Shown here piece after piece: positions 8,935-17,789 of a stretch of DNA of 64,000 nucleotides. The position numbers and the translations under genes were made by a program. The number at the start of each line of letters is the position of its first letter. Positions within the stretch are counted from its first letter, which is position 1. This stretch comes from Enterococcus mundtii (GTDB lineage: Bacteria; Bacillota; Bacilli; Lactobacillales; Enterococcaceae), in NCBI RefSeq assembly GCF_002813755.1, contig NZ_CP018061.1, positions 2,904,001-2,968,000 of the forward strand, given 5' to 3'. The notes below the pieces were generated by a model. That model was not told the DNA's origin and ran no database searches. It saw nothing but the letters and a program-made list of their open reading frames with translations.

Positions 8935-9820
8935 TATATATTTCCTCCTTGTCAGTTCCTTTGATATGTTTGTTAAAATATTTCTCTCCGTACCATTCTA
9001 ATTGTGTTTTCCCTTCAAAATTGCGGTATTCTTCTGAGTATTTGTGTTTATAATAACCGTGTAATAGATACGGGAAGAATAGATAGGCTTCGGCGATCAT
9101 AAATCCTATATCAAACGCTAACCACATCACTAAAATATTTATAAAACCTACCATATCTGTTCGAGGTGTATCTCCATCTGGAAAAATAAAATTCCAAATT
9201 ATAACTATTATGACCACTATCCAGCCGTAATTCAGTACCATTTGAATGATTTTTTCTATAAAATCATCGACTTTATTTTTTTCTTTATCTTTTATATTAA
9301 GCATTTTTATATTTAAGGAATTACATTTACTTCTAATAACGATATAACCTACTATGGTTAATAAAATCAAAACGATTATCATCCCAATAGAAGTTAATAG
9401 TTTCAGAAACATAGTAATAAAAAATAAATTTACTGTCAGCATTAACCAAATAAGGTAATTGTTACAGGTGTTCATTGTAATAAAAATTCTTGTACTACTA
9501 TTATTCTTATTTTTATATCTTGTATATAACCAGATAAATAAATACATAAAAAGAAATATCCAAAAAAAACTTTCTGTCAAAAAATTTATATCTGGTTCAG
9601 GAACAAGGCTATTTCTATCAGGATCTTTCATCCCTAATTCAGTAAATTTAACAAAACCATATTGTGCCATTATTAAAATTATTGATATAGATATTAATAA
9701 AAAACGCTTTTTCCCATTATATAATCCTCTTTTTTCAGTATCTTTTATCATATAATCGACTAAACGATCATCCAACAAGTTTAAGCTTTGTTCAAACGTC
9801 GCATTGAATAATTTTTTCAT
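8927..9820 (-). CDS. Polytopic membrane protein, putative LXG immunity protein (copy 2)
   Basis: A 297-residue membrane protein with about six hydrophobic segments. It begins MKKLFNATFEQSLNLLDD and ends with the conserved YNE/KHIKGTDKEE tail. It is clearly related to its neighbour at 9856-10764: same start motif, same NFIFPDGDTPRTDMVGFI-type loop, and same LEWYGEKYFNKHIKGTD end. Position directly behind an LXG effector with a membrane-active tail suggests immunity by blocking or disassembling the pore; this is inference. The ATG at 9820 aligns with the paralogue start and has GGTGAAG upstream; the TTG at 9832 is less likely. Codons are AT-rich even for this window, which may hint at recent acquisition. 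Confidence 0.7.
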   Translation of the reverse strand: MKKLFNATFEQSLNLLDDRLVDYMIKDTEKRGLYNGKKRFLLISISIILIMAQYGFVKFTELGMKDPDRNSLVPEPDINFLTESFFWIFLFMYLFIWLYTRYKNKNNSSTRIFITMNTCNNYLIWLMLTVNLFFITMFLKLLTSIGMIIVLILLTIVGYIVIRSKCNSLNIKMLNIKDKEKNKVDDFIEKIIQMVLNYGWIVVIIVIIWNFIFPDGDTPRTDMVGFINILVMWLAFDIGFMIAEAYLFFPYLLHGYYKHKYSEEYRNFEGKTQLEWYGEKYFNKHIKGTDKEEIYNE

Positions 9821-9855
9821 ATTCTTCACCAATTAGAGTTAATCTCTTCTAATTT

Positions 9856-10764
9856 TTAAATATCTACTCCTTGTGTTTTTGTTGTTTCTTCTCTATCAGT
9901 TCCTTTGATGTGCTTATTAAAATGCTTCTCTCCGTACCATTCTAGCTGACTCTTCTTTTCCCAATTGCGGTATTGTTCTGTGTATTTTTGCTTATAATAC
10001 CCCTGTAATAGATAGGGGAAATATAGATAGGCTTCTGCAAAAATTATTGCAATATCCATAGCTATCCACATACCTAACATACCTATGAATCCAACAAAAT
10101 CTGTTCGTACTTCATCACTATTTGGAAATATGAACTTCCATATCATGACGATAATCACAACCATCCAGCCATATTTCATTGCTAATTTCATTACGTTATC
10201 TACCAGTATATCTACCCTGTCTTTTTTTCTCTCAACTTCATATAACACATATTCAATCGTACGTTTTTTACTCCTAAACACGACATAGCCTACTAGCCCG
10301 ATTGAGCCTAGCACGAACAACATACCTAAAATGGTAAGGGGGTTAAAAAATACAGTTATGAATAAAAGATTCATCTCTATCACTAACCAAATGATATATA
10401 AGTTTAAGTTGAATTGACCTCTTATTCTTGTAAGGTAATACTCCCCTTTATCCCTAAAAATGAAAACTAAAATTAGCCAGATACAAAATAATAAATAAAA
10501 CGACCACATTGGTAAAAAATTGATCTCTGGTGTAGGAACTGTACTGGGTCCTAGTTCTCCTTTACTAATTTTCGTGGATATTACGGCGATCAAATAATTG
10601 ATTCCGATTAAAAAGACAAGCAATAGTACTCCTATCACTCTAGCAACTACCTTACCGCCTGTTGGATCCGGCAATTGATTAACATCTTTATTCATAAAAG
10701 TAACAAATGTATCATCACATAAATTTAAACTTTCCTCGAATGTTGCATTGAATAGCTGCTTCAT
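9856..10764 (-). CDS. Polytopic membrane protein, putative LXG immunity protein (copy 1)
   Basis: A 302-residue protein with about six membrane helices, starting MKQLFNATFEESLNLCDD only five bases after the LXG gene stop. It shares its N-terminal cytosolic stretch, the KFIFPNSDEVRTDFVGFIG loop and the C-terminal LEWYGEKHFNKHIKGTD with the paralogue that follows. Genes directly downstream of LXG toxins usually encode cognate immunity proteins, and membrane immunity proteins fit membrane-targeting toxins. I do not recognise the domain. The ribosome binding site is weak, so translation may depend on coupling to the LXG gene, which would tie immunity to toxin production. Confidence 0.72.
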   Translation of the reverse strand: MKQLFNATFEESLNLCDDTFVTFMNKDVNQLPDPTGGKVVARVIGVLLLVFLIGINYLIAVISTKISKGELGPSTVPTPEINFLPMWSFYLLFCIWLILVFIFRDKGEYYLTRIRGQFNLNLYIIWLVIEMNLLFITVFFNPLTILGMLFVLGSIGLVGYVVFRSKKRTIEYVLYEVERKKDRVDILVDNVMKLAMKYGWMVVIIVMIWKFIFPNSDEVRTDFVGFIGMLGMWIAMDIAIIFAEAYLYFPYLLQGYYKQKYTEQYRNWEKKSQLEWYGEKHFNKHIKGTDREETTKTQGVDI

Positions 10765-10769
10765 TATTT

Positions 10770-12362
10770 TTATCCATTAACGCTAACCCCTAATAGTTTT
10801 ACTGAAGATAGCACCTTTCCTATTGATTTTCCCACTACCTGAATATTACTGAACACACGTTTTACTGTGCTTATATTTTGTGTCACTGATTTCCCCATCT
10901 TTTTTGTGACATCACTTATAGCTTCAGACGCCTTATCGTGCAAACTATAAGCTCCATCTTTTGCACTATCATAGATATCTGGTTTAACAAATTGCACTAA
11001 CTTGTTTATTCCACCTATAGCTCCACCAATTAGTGCACCTCCTACAGCTCCCGAAACTGTTCCCAAAAACGGAATAGGAATTGCGGTACCAATAGCCCCT
11101 CCTATTGCACTACCAATCGTCATTCCCTCTAACGGTCCAATACTCTTCACCATCTCTATTCCACCACCTATTATTCCTTTACCAACACTTCCTGTTTTTC
11201 CATATTCATTCACCGCATTGGCGGCGAAAGTGACGCCTAATTGCGCGTAAGTAGCTACTTGTCCTGCCGTTCCTAATCCTTTGGCAACACCCCAATTTTT
11301 AGCTCCTTGCACAAATTGAGATTTCTTCAAGGCTTCGCTGACGTAGGTTTTTACAGGGGACGTAAATTTAGTGAAATGTAGATATGCCTTGCCTATCGTA
11401 TCGATTTTAGGAATCCATTTTCCTTGAGCAACAGCTTTACCGAACATTTCATATTTTGCAAGACCGCTAAATAATTTATTTTTCATACCTGATGGTAGAT
11501 GATTAGCAAGCATCAAAAATTCATCGTTGGATGCCAACTTGTTTACCAATGCATCAGGATAATTGCTGAGCAACATTTCAAGTCGTCTGATTGTATCGGT
11601 TTTCCCATCTTTCAGGGGTTGGACCAATTTTTCGATCTCCGCATACAGTTCTAAGTAAGCATTGTTTGAAGATTCTTCTAACAATGCTTGTCCGTTTGGT
11701 TTGTACTTCTCAAACCAACTCCCATCCACTCCTTTCGGCAATACATAACTACCGTCTGTCTTGATGGTTGTTTGATTCAAGACTAATACGCTTTGCATGG
11801 CGAGTTTCAATTCCAGCAGACTGTTATTGAACAGTCCACTGGTTTGGGTGTTAAAGGCATGCAGTTTTTGTTGTTTGCGTTGCAACTTGTAGATATCTTC
11901 TTGCAGGCTGTCCGCCATTCGCATCAAGTTTCGATGAAAATCACTGAGCATTTCTGTAATACCTGGTACTATGCTTGTATTAGCGATCTGCCTAATCGTC
12001 TGCGCGTGGTTATCGATCGATTGTTTAGCGAATGTTTTGGCACGAATCTGTCCGCTTAAATTCTCTTCGTCCAAGTATCCTTCACTGGCAATCATTTGGT
12101 GTGCGGAAGAGTAAAGATTCAAGTCTGACTGAATCCCTTGTACCGCAGTGTTTACCCGATTGATCGTAGGTATGATCAACTCAGAAAACAATCCTTTACC
12201 GGCTTGATAAGCCGCTCCGGAGAGTTTTTTGCCATCAACCGCTTGAACAACTTGTTGACTACCTGTTCGTAGTTGGGTGATCGTTGTACGAGCAAGCGAT
12301 AAATTAGTGGTCAGATTGCTCATTAAATTAGAAGACTCTGTGGCTGAATAGATTAGTCCCAT
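10770..12362 (-). CDS. LXG-domain type VII effector with glycine-zipper C-terminus
   Basis: A 530-residue candidate antibacterial toxin secreted by the type VIIb system. The N-terminal LXG domain (about 1-210) is helical and carries the LSG tripeptide at 47-49. A middle region (about 220-380) has no recognised motif. Residues 392-451 form a Gly/Ala-rich hydrophobic stretch with repeated GxxxG spacing (GSAIGGAIGTAIPIPFLG and GAVGGALIGGAIGG). This resembles glycine-zipper pore or membrane-depolarising LXG toxins such as streptococcal TelE. A Ser/Lys-rich tail follows. AAAGGA precedes the ATG. It overlaps the upstream partner gene by 10 bases and is followed by two related membrane proteins. Toxicity by membrane permeabilisation is inferred from the zipper. 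Confidence 0.85.
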   Translation of the reverse strand: MGLIYSATESSNLMSNLTTNLSLARTTITQLRTGSQQVVQAVDGKKLSGAAYQAGKGLFSELIIPTINRVNTAVQGIQSDLNLYSSAHQMIASEGYLDEENLSGQIRAKTFAKQSIDNHAQTIRQIANTSIVPGITEMLSDFHRNLMRMADSLQEDIYKLQRKQQKLHAFNTQTSGLFNNSLLELKLAMQSVLVLNQTTIKTDGSYVLPKGVDGSWFEKYKPNGQALLEESSNNAYLELYAEIEKLVQPLKDGKTDTIRRLEMLLSNYPDALVNKLASNDEFLMLANHLPSGMKNKLFSGLAKYEMFGKAVAQGKWIPKIDTIGKAYLHFTKFTSPVKTYVSEALKKSQFVQGAKNWGVAKGLGTAGQVATYAQLGVTFAANAVNEYGKTGSVGKGIIGGGIEMVKSIGPLEGMTIGSAIGGAIGTAIPIPFLGTVSGAVGGALIGGAIGGINKLVQFVKPDIYDSAKDGAYSLHDKASEAISDVTKKMGKSVTQNISTVKRVFSNIQVVGKSIGKVLSSVKLLGVSVNG

Positions 12363-12703
12363 CGTTTATTCCTTTCTTTCTGAAGTTCCGTACGTTCTTC
12401 TTCAAGTTTTATCAAACCTTTTAAGTATTCTTGATCTAGTTGATGCTGTTGGGTTTCTACCAACTGCGTGAAGTAAGTTGATTTCCCTTCATTCTCATTT
12501 TGCTCCCAACGAGCAACTTGGCTTCCTTGGGATACTAATTCTTCTGTGAATTGTTGGATTTCTCGAAAGCTTTTTCGCATATCCATCTCTAAATAATACA
12601 TACATTGTTTTAATTGCTGTTTTTCTTTACTCAGACGCTCCAATCGTTGTTCATTGTTGCTGATTTTACGATCATATTCAGCGAGCAACTCTTCCTTTTC
12701 CAT
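12353..12703 (-). CDS. LXG-associated coiled-coil protein (DUF3958-like)
   Basis: A 116-residue, highly charged, almost entirely helical protein with two coiled-coil stretches (NEQRLERLSKEKQQLKQ near the start; LEEERTELQKERNKR at the end). It is positioned between a small TIGR04197-like protein and the LXG gene. In streptococcal LXG operons this slot holds a DUF3958 protein (Lap2 type) that binds the LXG domain with a WXG100-like partner and directs export. Length, helical character and position match, but the family name is from resemblance. It overlaps the LXG start by 10 bases, suggesting translational coupling. Confidence 0.72.
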   Translation of the reverse strand: MEKEELLAEYDRKISNNEQRLERLSKEKQQLKQCMYYLEMDMRKSFREIQQFTEELVSQGSQVARWEQNENEGKSTYFTQLVETQQHQLDQEYLKGLIKLEEERTELQKERNKRWD

Positions 12704-12712
12704 ACTGACTCC

Positions 12713-12967
12713 TTACTTGAATCTTGATTGACTGTCTCTGACTGCGATTGCTTGAGCAAGCTGGGGAAATTTGTTTGCCTGTTCATTGACACAAGTAACT
12801 AGATTTGAAATATCGGTGAGTAGGTTGTTACTGACCTCTACGCCTGTTTTCATACTGCTGATCGTGCTCTTGCTTAAAGAACTTGTTTTGCTACTACTAA
12901 CAGAAACATTTTTTATTCCTGATACGGCTGCTGTTGCAGTTGATTCCTGAGAAGCGATTTTCGTCAT
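12713..12967 (-). CDS. Small WXG100-like LXG partner (TIGR04197/DUF3130-like)
   Basis: An 84-residue Ser/Thr-rich helical protein (MTKIASQESTATAAVSG onward) lacking a canonical WXG turn. It resembles TIGR04197 type VII secretion effector or DUF3130 proteins (Lap1 type), which pair with LXG domains to form the export-competent complex. It follows a DUF4176 gene and precedes the coiled-coil partner, the usual order of an LXG export module. Spacing of about 10 bases on both sides indicates one transcript. The C-terminal LAQAIAVRDSQSRF region may carry the secretion signal, as proposed for this family. Confidence 0.75.
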   Translation of the reverse strand: MTKIASQESTATAAVSGIKNVSVSSSKTSSLSKSTISSMKTGVEVSNNLLTDISNLVTCVNEQANKFPQLAQAIAVRDSQSRFK

Positions 12968-12978
12968 CTATTTTCTCC

Positions 12979-13380
12979 TTATCTGAATTGATAGAATGGG
13001 TCTTCTTTTAATCTCTCTTCTTCATTAATTTTTATGGTTTCTACAATCGGTACAGGTTGCTCCTCTTGCACGAGTAGTGGTCTAGTTGGCGCATCCTTAA
13101 GTTGTCTCAATAAATCGTCTAAAAATTCTTCATCAGCTTGGTTTTGGAAGCCTTCGAATAACACTTCTGTGATTTGATCCGCATGGATAGAAAAGACTTC
13201 TTGGCTTGGCACATCGCCAAACGGATGGGGGGCTACTCGATATCTCGATATCACTTTTTCTTCTTCATTTTTAGTGATGGCACGAGCAACGACAAAATAG
13301 AGCAGTTGGTCATCCTCTGTCCCAACTAGTCTTAAGATACTACCTAGTGGCAAAAACGGTGTGATCATTTCTTCTCTCAT
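12979..13380 (-). CDS. DUF4176 protein following essC
   Basis: A 133-residue soluble protein whose first 100 residues follow the DUF4176 pattern: PFLPLGSILRLVGTEDDQLLYFVVAR, then YRVAPHPFGDVPSQEVFSIHADQITEVLFEGF. A proline-rich acidic tail ends in EERLKEDPFYQFR. DUF4176 proteins are typical accessory proteins of LXG effectors. Its ATG overlaps the essC stop (ATGA overlap, four bases), so it is translated with the secretion ATPase. It is followed within 11 bases by the two helical partners and the LXG gene. It is longer than, and only distantly similar to, the DUF4176 protein at 8602-8934. Confidence 0.82.
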   Translation of the reverse strand: MREEMITPFLPLGSILRLVGTEDDQLLYFVVARAITKNEEEKVISRYRVAPHPFGDVPSQEVFSIHADQITEVLFEGFQNQADEEFLDDLLRQLKDAPTRPLLVQEEQPVPIVETIKINEEERLKEDPFYQFR

Positions 13381-16300
13381 GCTTCTTCCTCCGTAGGAAA
13401 CACCAAAGCTTCCAATTGTTCATCCTTCAAACTGTGTAGGACGTTTTTAGCAACTATTGCGTTTTTTTCTTGATAAGAAAGATTTTCAATAAATAATTGA
13501 TTTTGTAAGCTTCCACCAAATAAAATATGATCGATGTTTTCTTTTACGAACATAGTGATTCCGCCAAAGGTATTACCCACTTTCGTCATATGATCGAGAA
13601 AAACAAACTGTAAATGCTCGTTTCCTCCACTTAGCAGAGCGGTAACTTCCTCAGGGTTCAATGTTAATTTATCGACCAAGTCTGCGATACCATTGATAAT
13701 GATGATTCTCTTGCCAGTTTCATTTTTTAAGAGAGCTTCTAAAGCCCCTTTTAGGGCTGTTGCTTTTTCACTAAGACATGAACGGTCCAAATATAGTGAA
13801 ACTTTCGGCTTTGCTGGTTCGAGTGTTCCATTTGCATCGATCAACACCACTTCTTCTTGTCTTTCTTGACAAATTTGTTGAAGCAACCAAGGCATCATCG
13901 CACGAAGTTGCTTATTGGATTTGAAAAAGATCCCTAATCTCATGCGCTGGAACAAGTCGAATGATTCTACTGAAGAAGTGGCTTTGTTTAATCCCAAATA
14001 CAGTTTGTTTTCGGCATCTTGTACAAAATAAGAAGCGAAACTTTTTTGTGTTAGATTTTCTGGTACCATTGGAATTTTCTCAGGACGTTCGCCTAGCCAT
14101 GCTTGATTGATTTCTATAATTTCTTCTTCCAGATTTTGGAGTAGTTCCGCATCATTTTTCCCATTAATCGGCAGATAAAACTGAATGGTAGTTGGCGTAG
14201 AAAGTAAGACTTGTCCGCGCCCATTGATTGCTTCAGGTGACAAAGCATTTCTGCCCATGACCATGTTTATTTCATTTTCATCGTTTAAATATAGCGTGAT
14301 CTTAGTGGCAATATTGCTCATCATATTCGTCCGAATACTTCCTGCACGATTCGCGGTCATCACAAGAAAGACACCCAAACTGGCTCCATCTCTTAGTAAT
14401 TGAAGAAGCACTTCATCGATTCTATCTTTGCGCTTATCTTCCAAGCTCAGGCCATCATAACTATCGAGAATGATTCCTAAGATCGGCAATTTTTCTCTTG
14501 TTCTTGTTTCGTATTGCGTTAGATTCGCGACACCAGCTTGCTTGAACAAATTTTTGCGCTCTGCCAATAATTTTTCGATGCGATCAAGCATTTTTTGCAG
14601 TTTTTCATCTTCTTCCAAAGTCGCTATATCCGCAATATGGGGTAATTCCTTGAGTACTAATAAACCATTATTCCCAAAATCGATTAAATGAAACTGAATC
14701 GTTGCAGGAGTATTTTGACGGGCAAGGTTCATTACAAGGGTTTGCAATACTGTTGACTTCCCATAGCCTGGACTAGCTACGATCAATGTGTGACTCGCTT
14801 CTTCGAGATTGAAGGTATAATTCATTTGTTTTTGTTCAGAGGGAATATCTAAACAACCAAATGGGATAGCTAGATTACGAACTTCTGACTGTTTTATTTT
14901 TGGCGTCATAATCTGCTTATCTAAGTTCGGTAGCCACGGCTTATCCGGCAATTTGTAGGTAGAATCGGCAAAGATTGTCTTGATCTTATCAATCACTGCT
15001 TCTAATTGTGTTGGCAAATCTCGTGTATCTTTTCCTTGAATGATTTCGATATCTGGATCATAAAGCAATTCTAACTGGCCCAATTCATTGATTTTGAATA
15101 CCCGTTCATCGATCACTTCTTCGATCAATTGTTCTGGATCATATGGAACCCCCGCATAACCACTTTGAAATAATTCATACACTTCATTTTCGCCAACTTT
15201 CAAATAGCCTCGTCCAGGATTCGTGATTTGTGCGGCATCTGGCGTTTTGAGTAACTCATTCGAGTCTTGGACACTCGCCATTTTCAAGGCAATTTTACTC
15301 GTACTATTGGCTTCGATCTGATCATTGACTACCCCAGAAGGTTTTTGGGTGGCTAAAATCAAATGGACACCTAATGAACGTCCGATTCGGGCAACAGAAG
15401 TGAGCTCATCTAAGAATTCTGGAACATTGGCTTTAAGCTCCGCAAATTCATCCGAAACTAAAATCAAATGAGGCAAAGGTTTTTGCGGATAAACAACGTC
15501 TGGTTTTGGAGTCTTTCTTTGTTTATACAAGGTCATGTAGCCGTTGATATTATTTACGCCATATTTGGCAAACTCTCTTTGACGTTTCGCTAGCTCTGCT
15601 TTGATGCTTGCTAAGGCTCGCGCAGTTCCAGCACCATCCAAATTAGTGATTGCACCCATAAAATGGGGTAAATGATCTAAGGTATTGGCTATTCCGCCAC
15701 CTTTCCAGTCAATAATCAACATGCCGATATCTTCGGGCGAAAAATTGATTGCTAAGCCGATCAAATAAGTCGTTAAAAATTCAGATTTCCCTGAACCAGT
15801 CGTACCACCAACTAAGGCGTGTGGTCCATGGACTCGTTCATGTAGATCCCAATAAACCAAATCTTTTTTCCCACGCCAACCGATTAATGAGCGAATCGAT
15901 TTATTAGGTTCAGCAGTAGCCCAGCGATTTGAAATCGCTAGTTCTTCAACTGTCTTGACCTCATATTGTTCCAATAGACTCAAGCTGTCAGGTACGGCAT
16001 TTTTCTCTACTTCCACATGATGGAGATTCGCCAAACGCCGAATGGCTTTTTCGATTGGATAGGTTGTCGGCAAATGATTGGGAATAAAACGCTGGTTCAC
16101 ATATTCATTGTTCTGATTGATCAACGTTGCTGCCTCATTGCTTTGATATTCAATTAAAGTAGTCGTTGTTTCTGGCAACATATTCAACGTTTCTTTTCCC
16201 CAAATGACCGTAATGCCATAGTCTCCTAAGTTTTCGGCTAAAAACTCGTTCAATCCATGACCTGCCAACCAACTTTCATCCAAAATCGAAAAAACATACT

Positions 16301-17789
16301 GTGGCTGAAAGTGTACCTTTTCATTACCCGCTTCACGTACTTGTTGTTTTCTTTTTGCCACTATTTGATAAAAAGAATTCAAGATCATGTCTCGACTTTG
16401 GGGGGTATGCACCATTCCTCTTAGATTTAAAGAACGGATTTTATTATGAGGTAACCAACGCCATTCTCGCCAATGTTGTTCGTACTCTTCCGACGGGATC
16501 AGTGTAATGAATTCGACGTCTCGATAAGAATGCAACACACATAACTGAAATAATAGGAGTTGTAATGCTGTTCGCAAAATACTAGGTGTTCCTGCTAAGC
16601 CAACCGTCTGTTTCAAAAGTGAAACGATGATCGGGGCATCTCCAAGTTGTTTGTAGGGGCTATTAAGGTGCTCAAACGCTTCATTACTCAGTTCATCCTC
16701 TTCTACCGGCTGGAAGTTTGTTTGAAAACTAGCATTGATTTCGCCGATTCCTAAGCGGACAGTCAAAAAATCTTCGTTCACTGTCATACGTTCATAAATC
16801 CTCGCATGATAATCTTTAGCCATCAATGCTAATTCATTCAGTGCGGGATTCATATATTCTAATGCTGTTTTTTGTGTTTGCTGTAAGACAGTAAGCTCTG
16901 ACTTTTTTTTGATCATATACTGACGGAAATGCTCTTCTCTCATATGATTTTTTCTGTTGATTTCTTTTTTGTTTGTAAAATAACTCGATACAGAAAAACC
17001 GGTTGTAAGTAAACTAGCGCCTCCCATACTGATCAACATAACTGGATTGCCTCCGCTCAAAAAACTTGTAGCACCGCTCAAAACAACCATACCTAACGGT
17101 GGAACGATGGTTTTCAACCACTCATTCTTTCCTTCATTAGATTTCTGCTTAGGTGATTGGATCTCAATTTTTTCTTTTGGCTCTTTTAAATGGATTCTTG
17201 GACTACGCCTAAATGCTGGAAAATTTTCTGGATACTCGGGAATGTAGGGTTCTTCGAGCAACTGCCAAGGGTCCAACTGTAGCTGATTTTTTAAATCTGA
17301 GATCTTTAATTGTTTCTCGCGCATCTCAATCATGAGATAATCAATGATCAATTGATCGCCTACAGAAAATGGAAATACACCTTTTTCTACACGTTGGTGA
17401 TTGTAATAAATCTTGGCCTTACTAGGATAGATTTTTATTTGATAGTCATCAGTACTATTACGATTAATAAAAATCAAGGCATCCGACTCAATACGGATTG
17501 CCGAATCTTGTGCATTTGATAGATAGACGCTTTCCCTTGGCTTATTGACGATCACCGTTTTCAAATTTTCATGATGAACGAGGAGAAACTTTTCATCCTT
17601 GACTACTTCTCCTCCACAAAAAAGCTGTCCGTCTTCAAAGTAAAGCGTTTGATTGTCCAGTATTACTTGATTGTTTTTTTCTGTTATTTGTTTATGAATA
17701 AACGTCGAACCAAAGTAAAAAAGGTCATAAAGAACTGAAACGGAATGTTGGATTTGATCAGTTATTGAAATTGGCTTAGTTTGCTTCAT
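13377..17789 (-). CDS. essC: Type VIIb secretion ATPase EssC
   Basis: The 1470-residue motor and substrate receptor of the type VIIb system. The N-terminus (about 1-190) holds forkhead-associated-type beta domains. Two membrane helices follow at about 222-265. The FtsK/SpoIIIE ATPase domain D1 has its P-loop GGTTGSGKS at about residue 660, and DWKGGG and LILVSDEFAEL complete the site. D2 has a P-loop ASPGYGKST at about 1002. The third ATPase-like domain has no proper P-loop (FFKSNKQLRAM), the usual degenerate D3. D3 and the C-terminus vary between strains with the effector set carried downstream. It overlaps essB by 14 bases and the DUF4176 gene by four. Confidence 0.95.
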   Translation of the reverse strand: MKQTKPISITDQIQHSVSVLYDLFYFGSTFIHKQITEKNNQVILDNQTLYFEDGQLFCGGEVVKDEKFLLVHHENLKTVIVNKPRESVYLSNAQDSAIRIESDALIFINRNSTDDYQIKIYPSKAKIYYNHQRVEKGVFPFSVGDQLIIDYLMIEMREKQLKISDLKNQLQLDPWQLLEEPYIPEYPENFPAFRRSPRIHLKEPKEKIEIQSPKQKSNEGKNEWLKTIVPPLGMVVLSGATSFLSGGNPVMLISMGGASLLTTGFSVSSYFTNKKEINRKNHMREEHFRQYMIKKKSELTVLQQTQKTALEYMNPALNELALMAKDYHARIYERMTVNEDFLTVRLGIGEINASFQTNFQPVEEDELSNEAFEHLNSPYKQLGDAPIIVSLLKQTVGLAGTPSILRTALQLLLFQLCVLHSYRDVEFITLIPSEEYEQHWREWRWLPHNKIRSLNLRGMVHTPQSRDMILNSFYQIVAKRKQQVREAGNEKVHFQPQYVFSILDESWLAGHGLNEFLAENLGDYGITVIWGKETLNMLPETTTTLIEYQSNEAATLINQNNEYVNQRFIPNHLPTTYPIEKAIRRLANLHHVEVEKNAVPDSLSLLEQYEVKTVEELAISNRWATAEPNKSIRSLIGWRGKKDLVYWDLHERVHGPHALVGGTTGSGKSEFLTTYLIGLAINFSPEDIGMLIIDWKGGGIANTLDHLPHFMGAITNLDGAGTARALASIKAELAKRQREFAKYGVNNINGYMTLYKQRKTPKPDVVYPQKPLPHLILVSDEFAELKANVPEFLDELTSVARIGRSLGVHLILATQKPSGVVNDQIEANSTSKIALKMASVQDSNELLKTPDAAQITNPGRGYLKVGENEVYELFQSGYAGVPYDPEQLIEEVIDERVFKINELGQLELLYDPDIEIIQGKDTRDLPTQLEAVIDKIKTIFADSTYKLPDKPWLPNLDKQIMTPKIKQSEVRNLAIPFGCLDIPSEQKQMNYTFNLEEASHTLIVASPGYGKSTVLQTLVMNLARQNTPATIQFHLIDFGNNGLLVLKELPHIADIATLEEDEKLQKMLDRIEKLLAERKNLFKQAGVANLTQYETRTREKLPILGIILDSYDGLSLEDKRKDRIDEVLLQLLRDGASLGVFLVMTANRAGSIRTNMMSNIATKITLYLNDENEINMVMGRNALSPEAINGRGQVLLSTPTTIQFYLPINGKNDAELLQNLEEEIIEINQAWLGERPEKIPMVPENLTQKSFASYFVQDAENKLYLGLNKATSSVESFDLFQRMRLGIFFKSNKQLRAMMPWLLQQICQERQEEVVLIDANGTLEPAKPKVSLYLDRSCLSEKATALKGALEALLKNETGKRIIIINGIADLVDKLTLNPEEVTALLSGGNEHLQFVFLDHMTKVGNTFGGITMFVKENIDHILFGGSLQNQLFIENLSYQEKNAIVAKNVLHSLKDEQLEALVFPTEEEA

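Noticed and set aside
9459..9755. 98-codon open frame on the plus strand
   Set aside because: It lies wholly opposite the membrane protein gene 8927-9820, whose family evidence is stronger; it has no ribosome binding site.
11002..11250. Pro/Ile-rich 82-codon open frame on the plus strand
   Set aside because: It is the antisense image of the Gly/Ala-rich zipper of the LXG gene.
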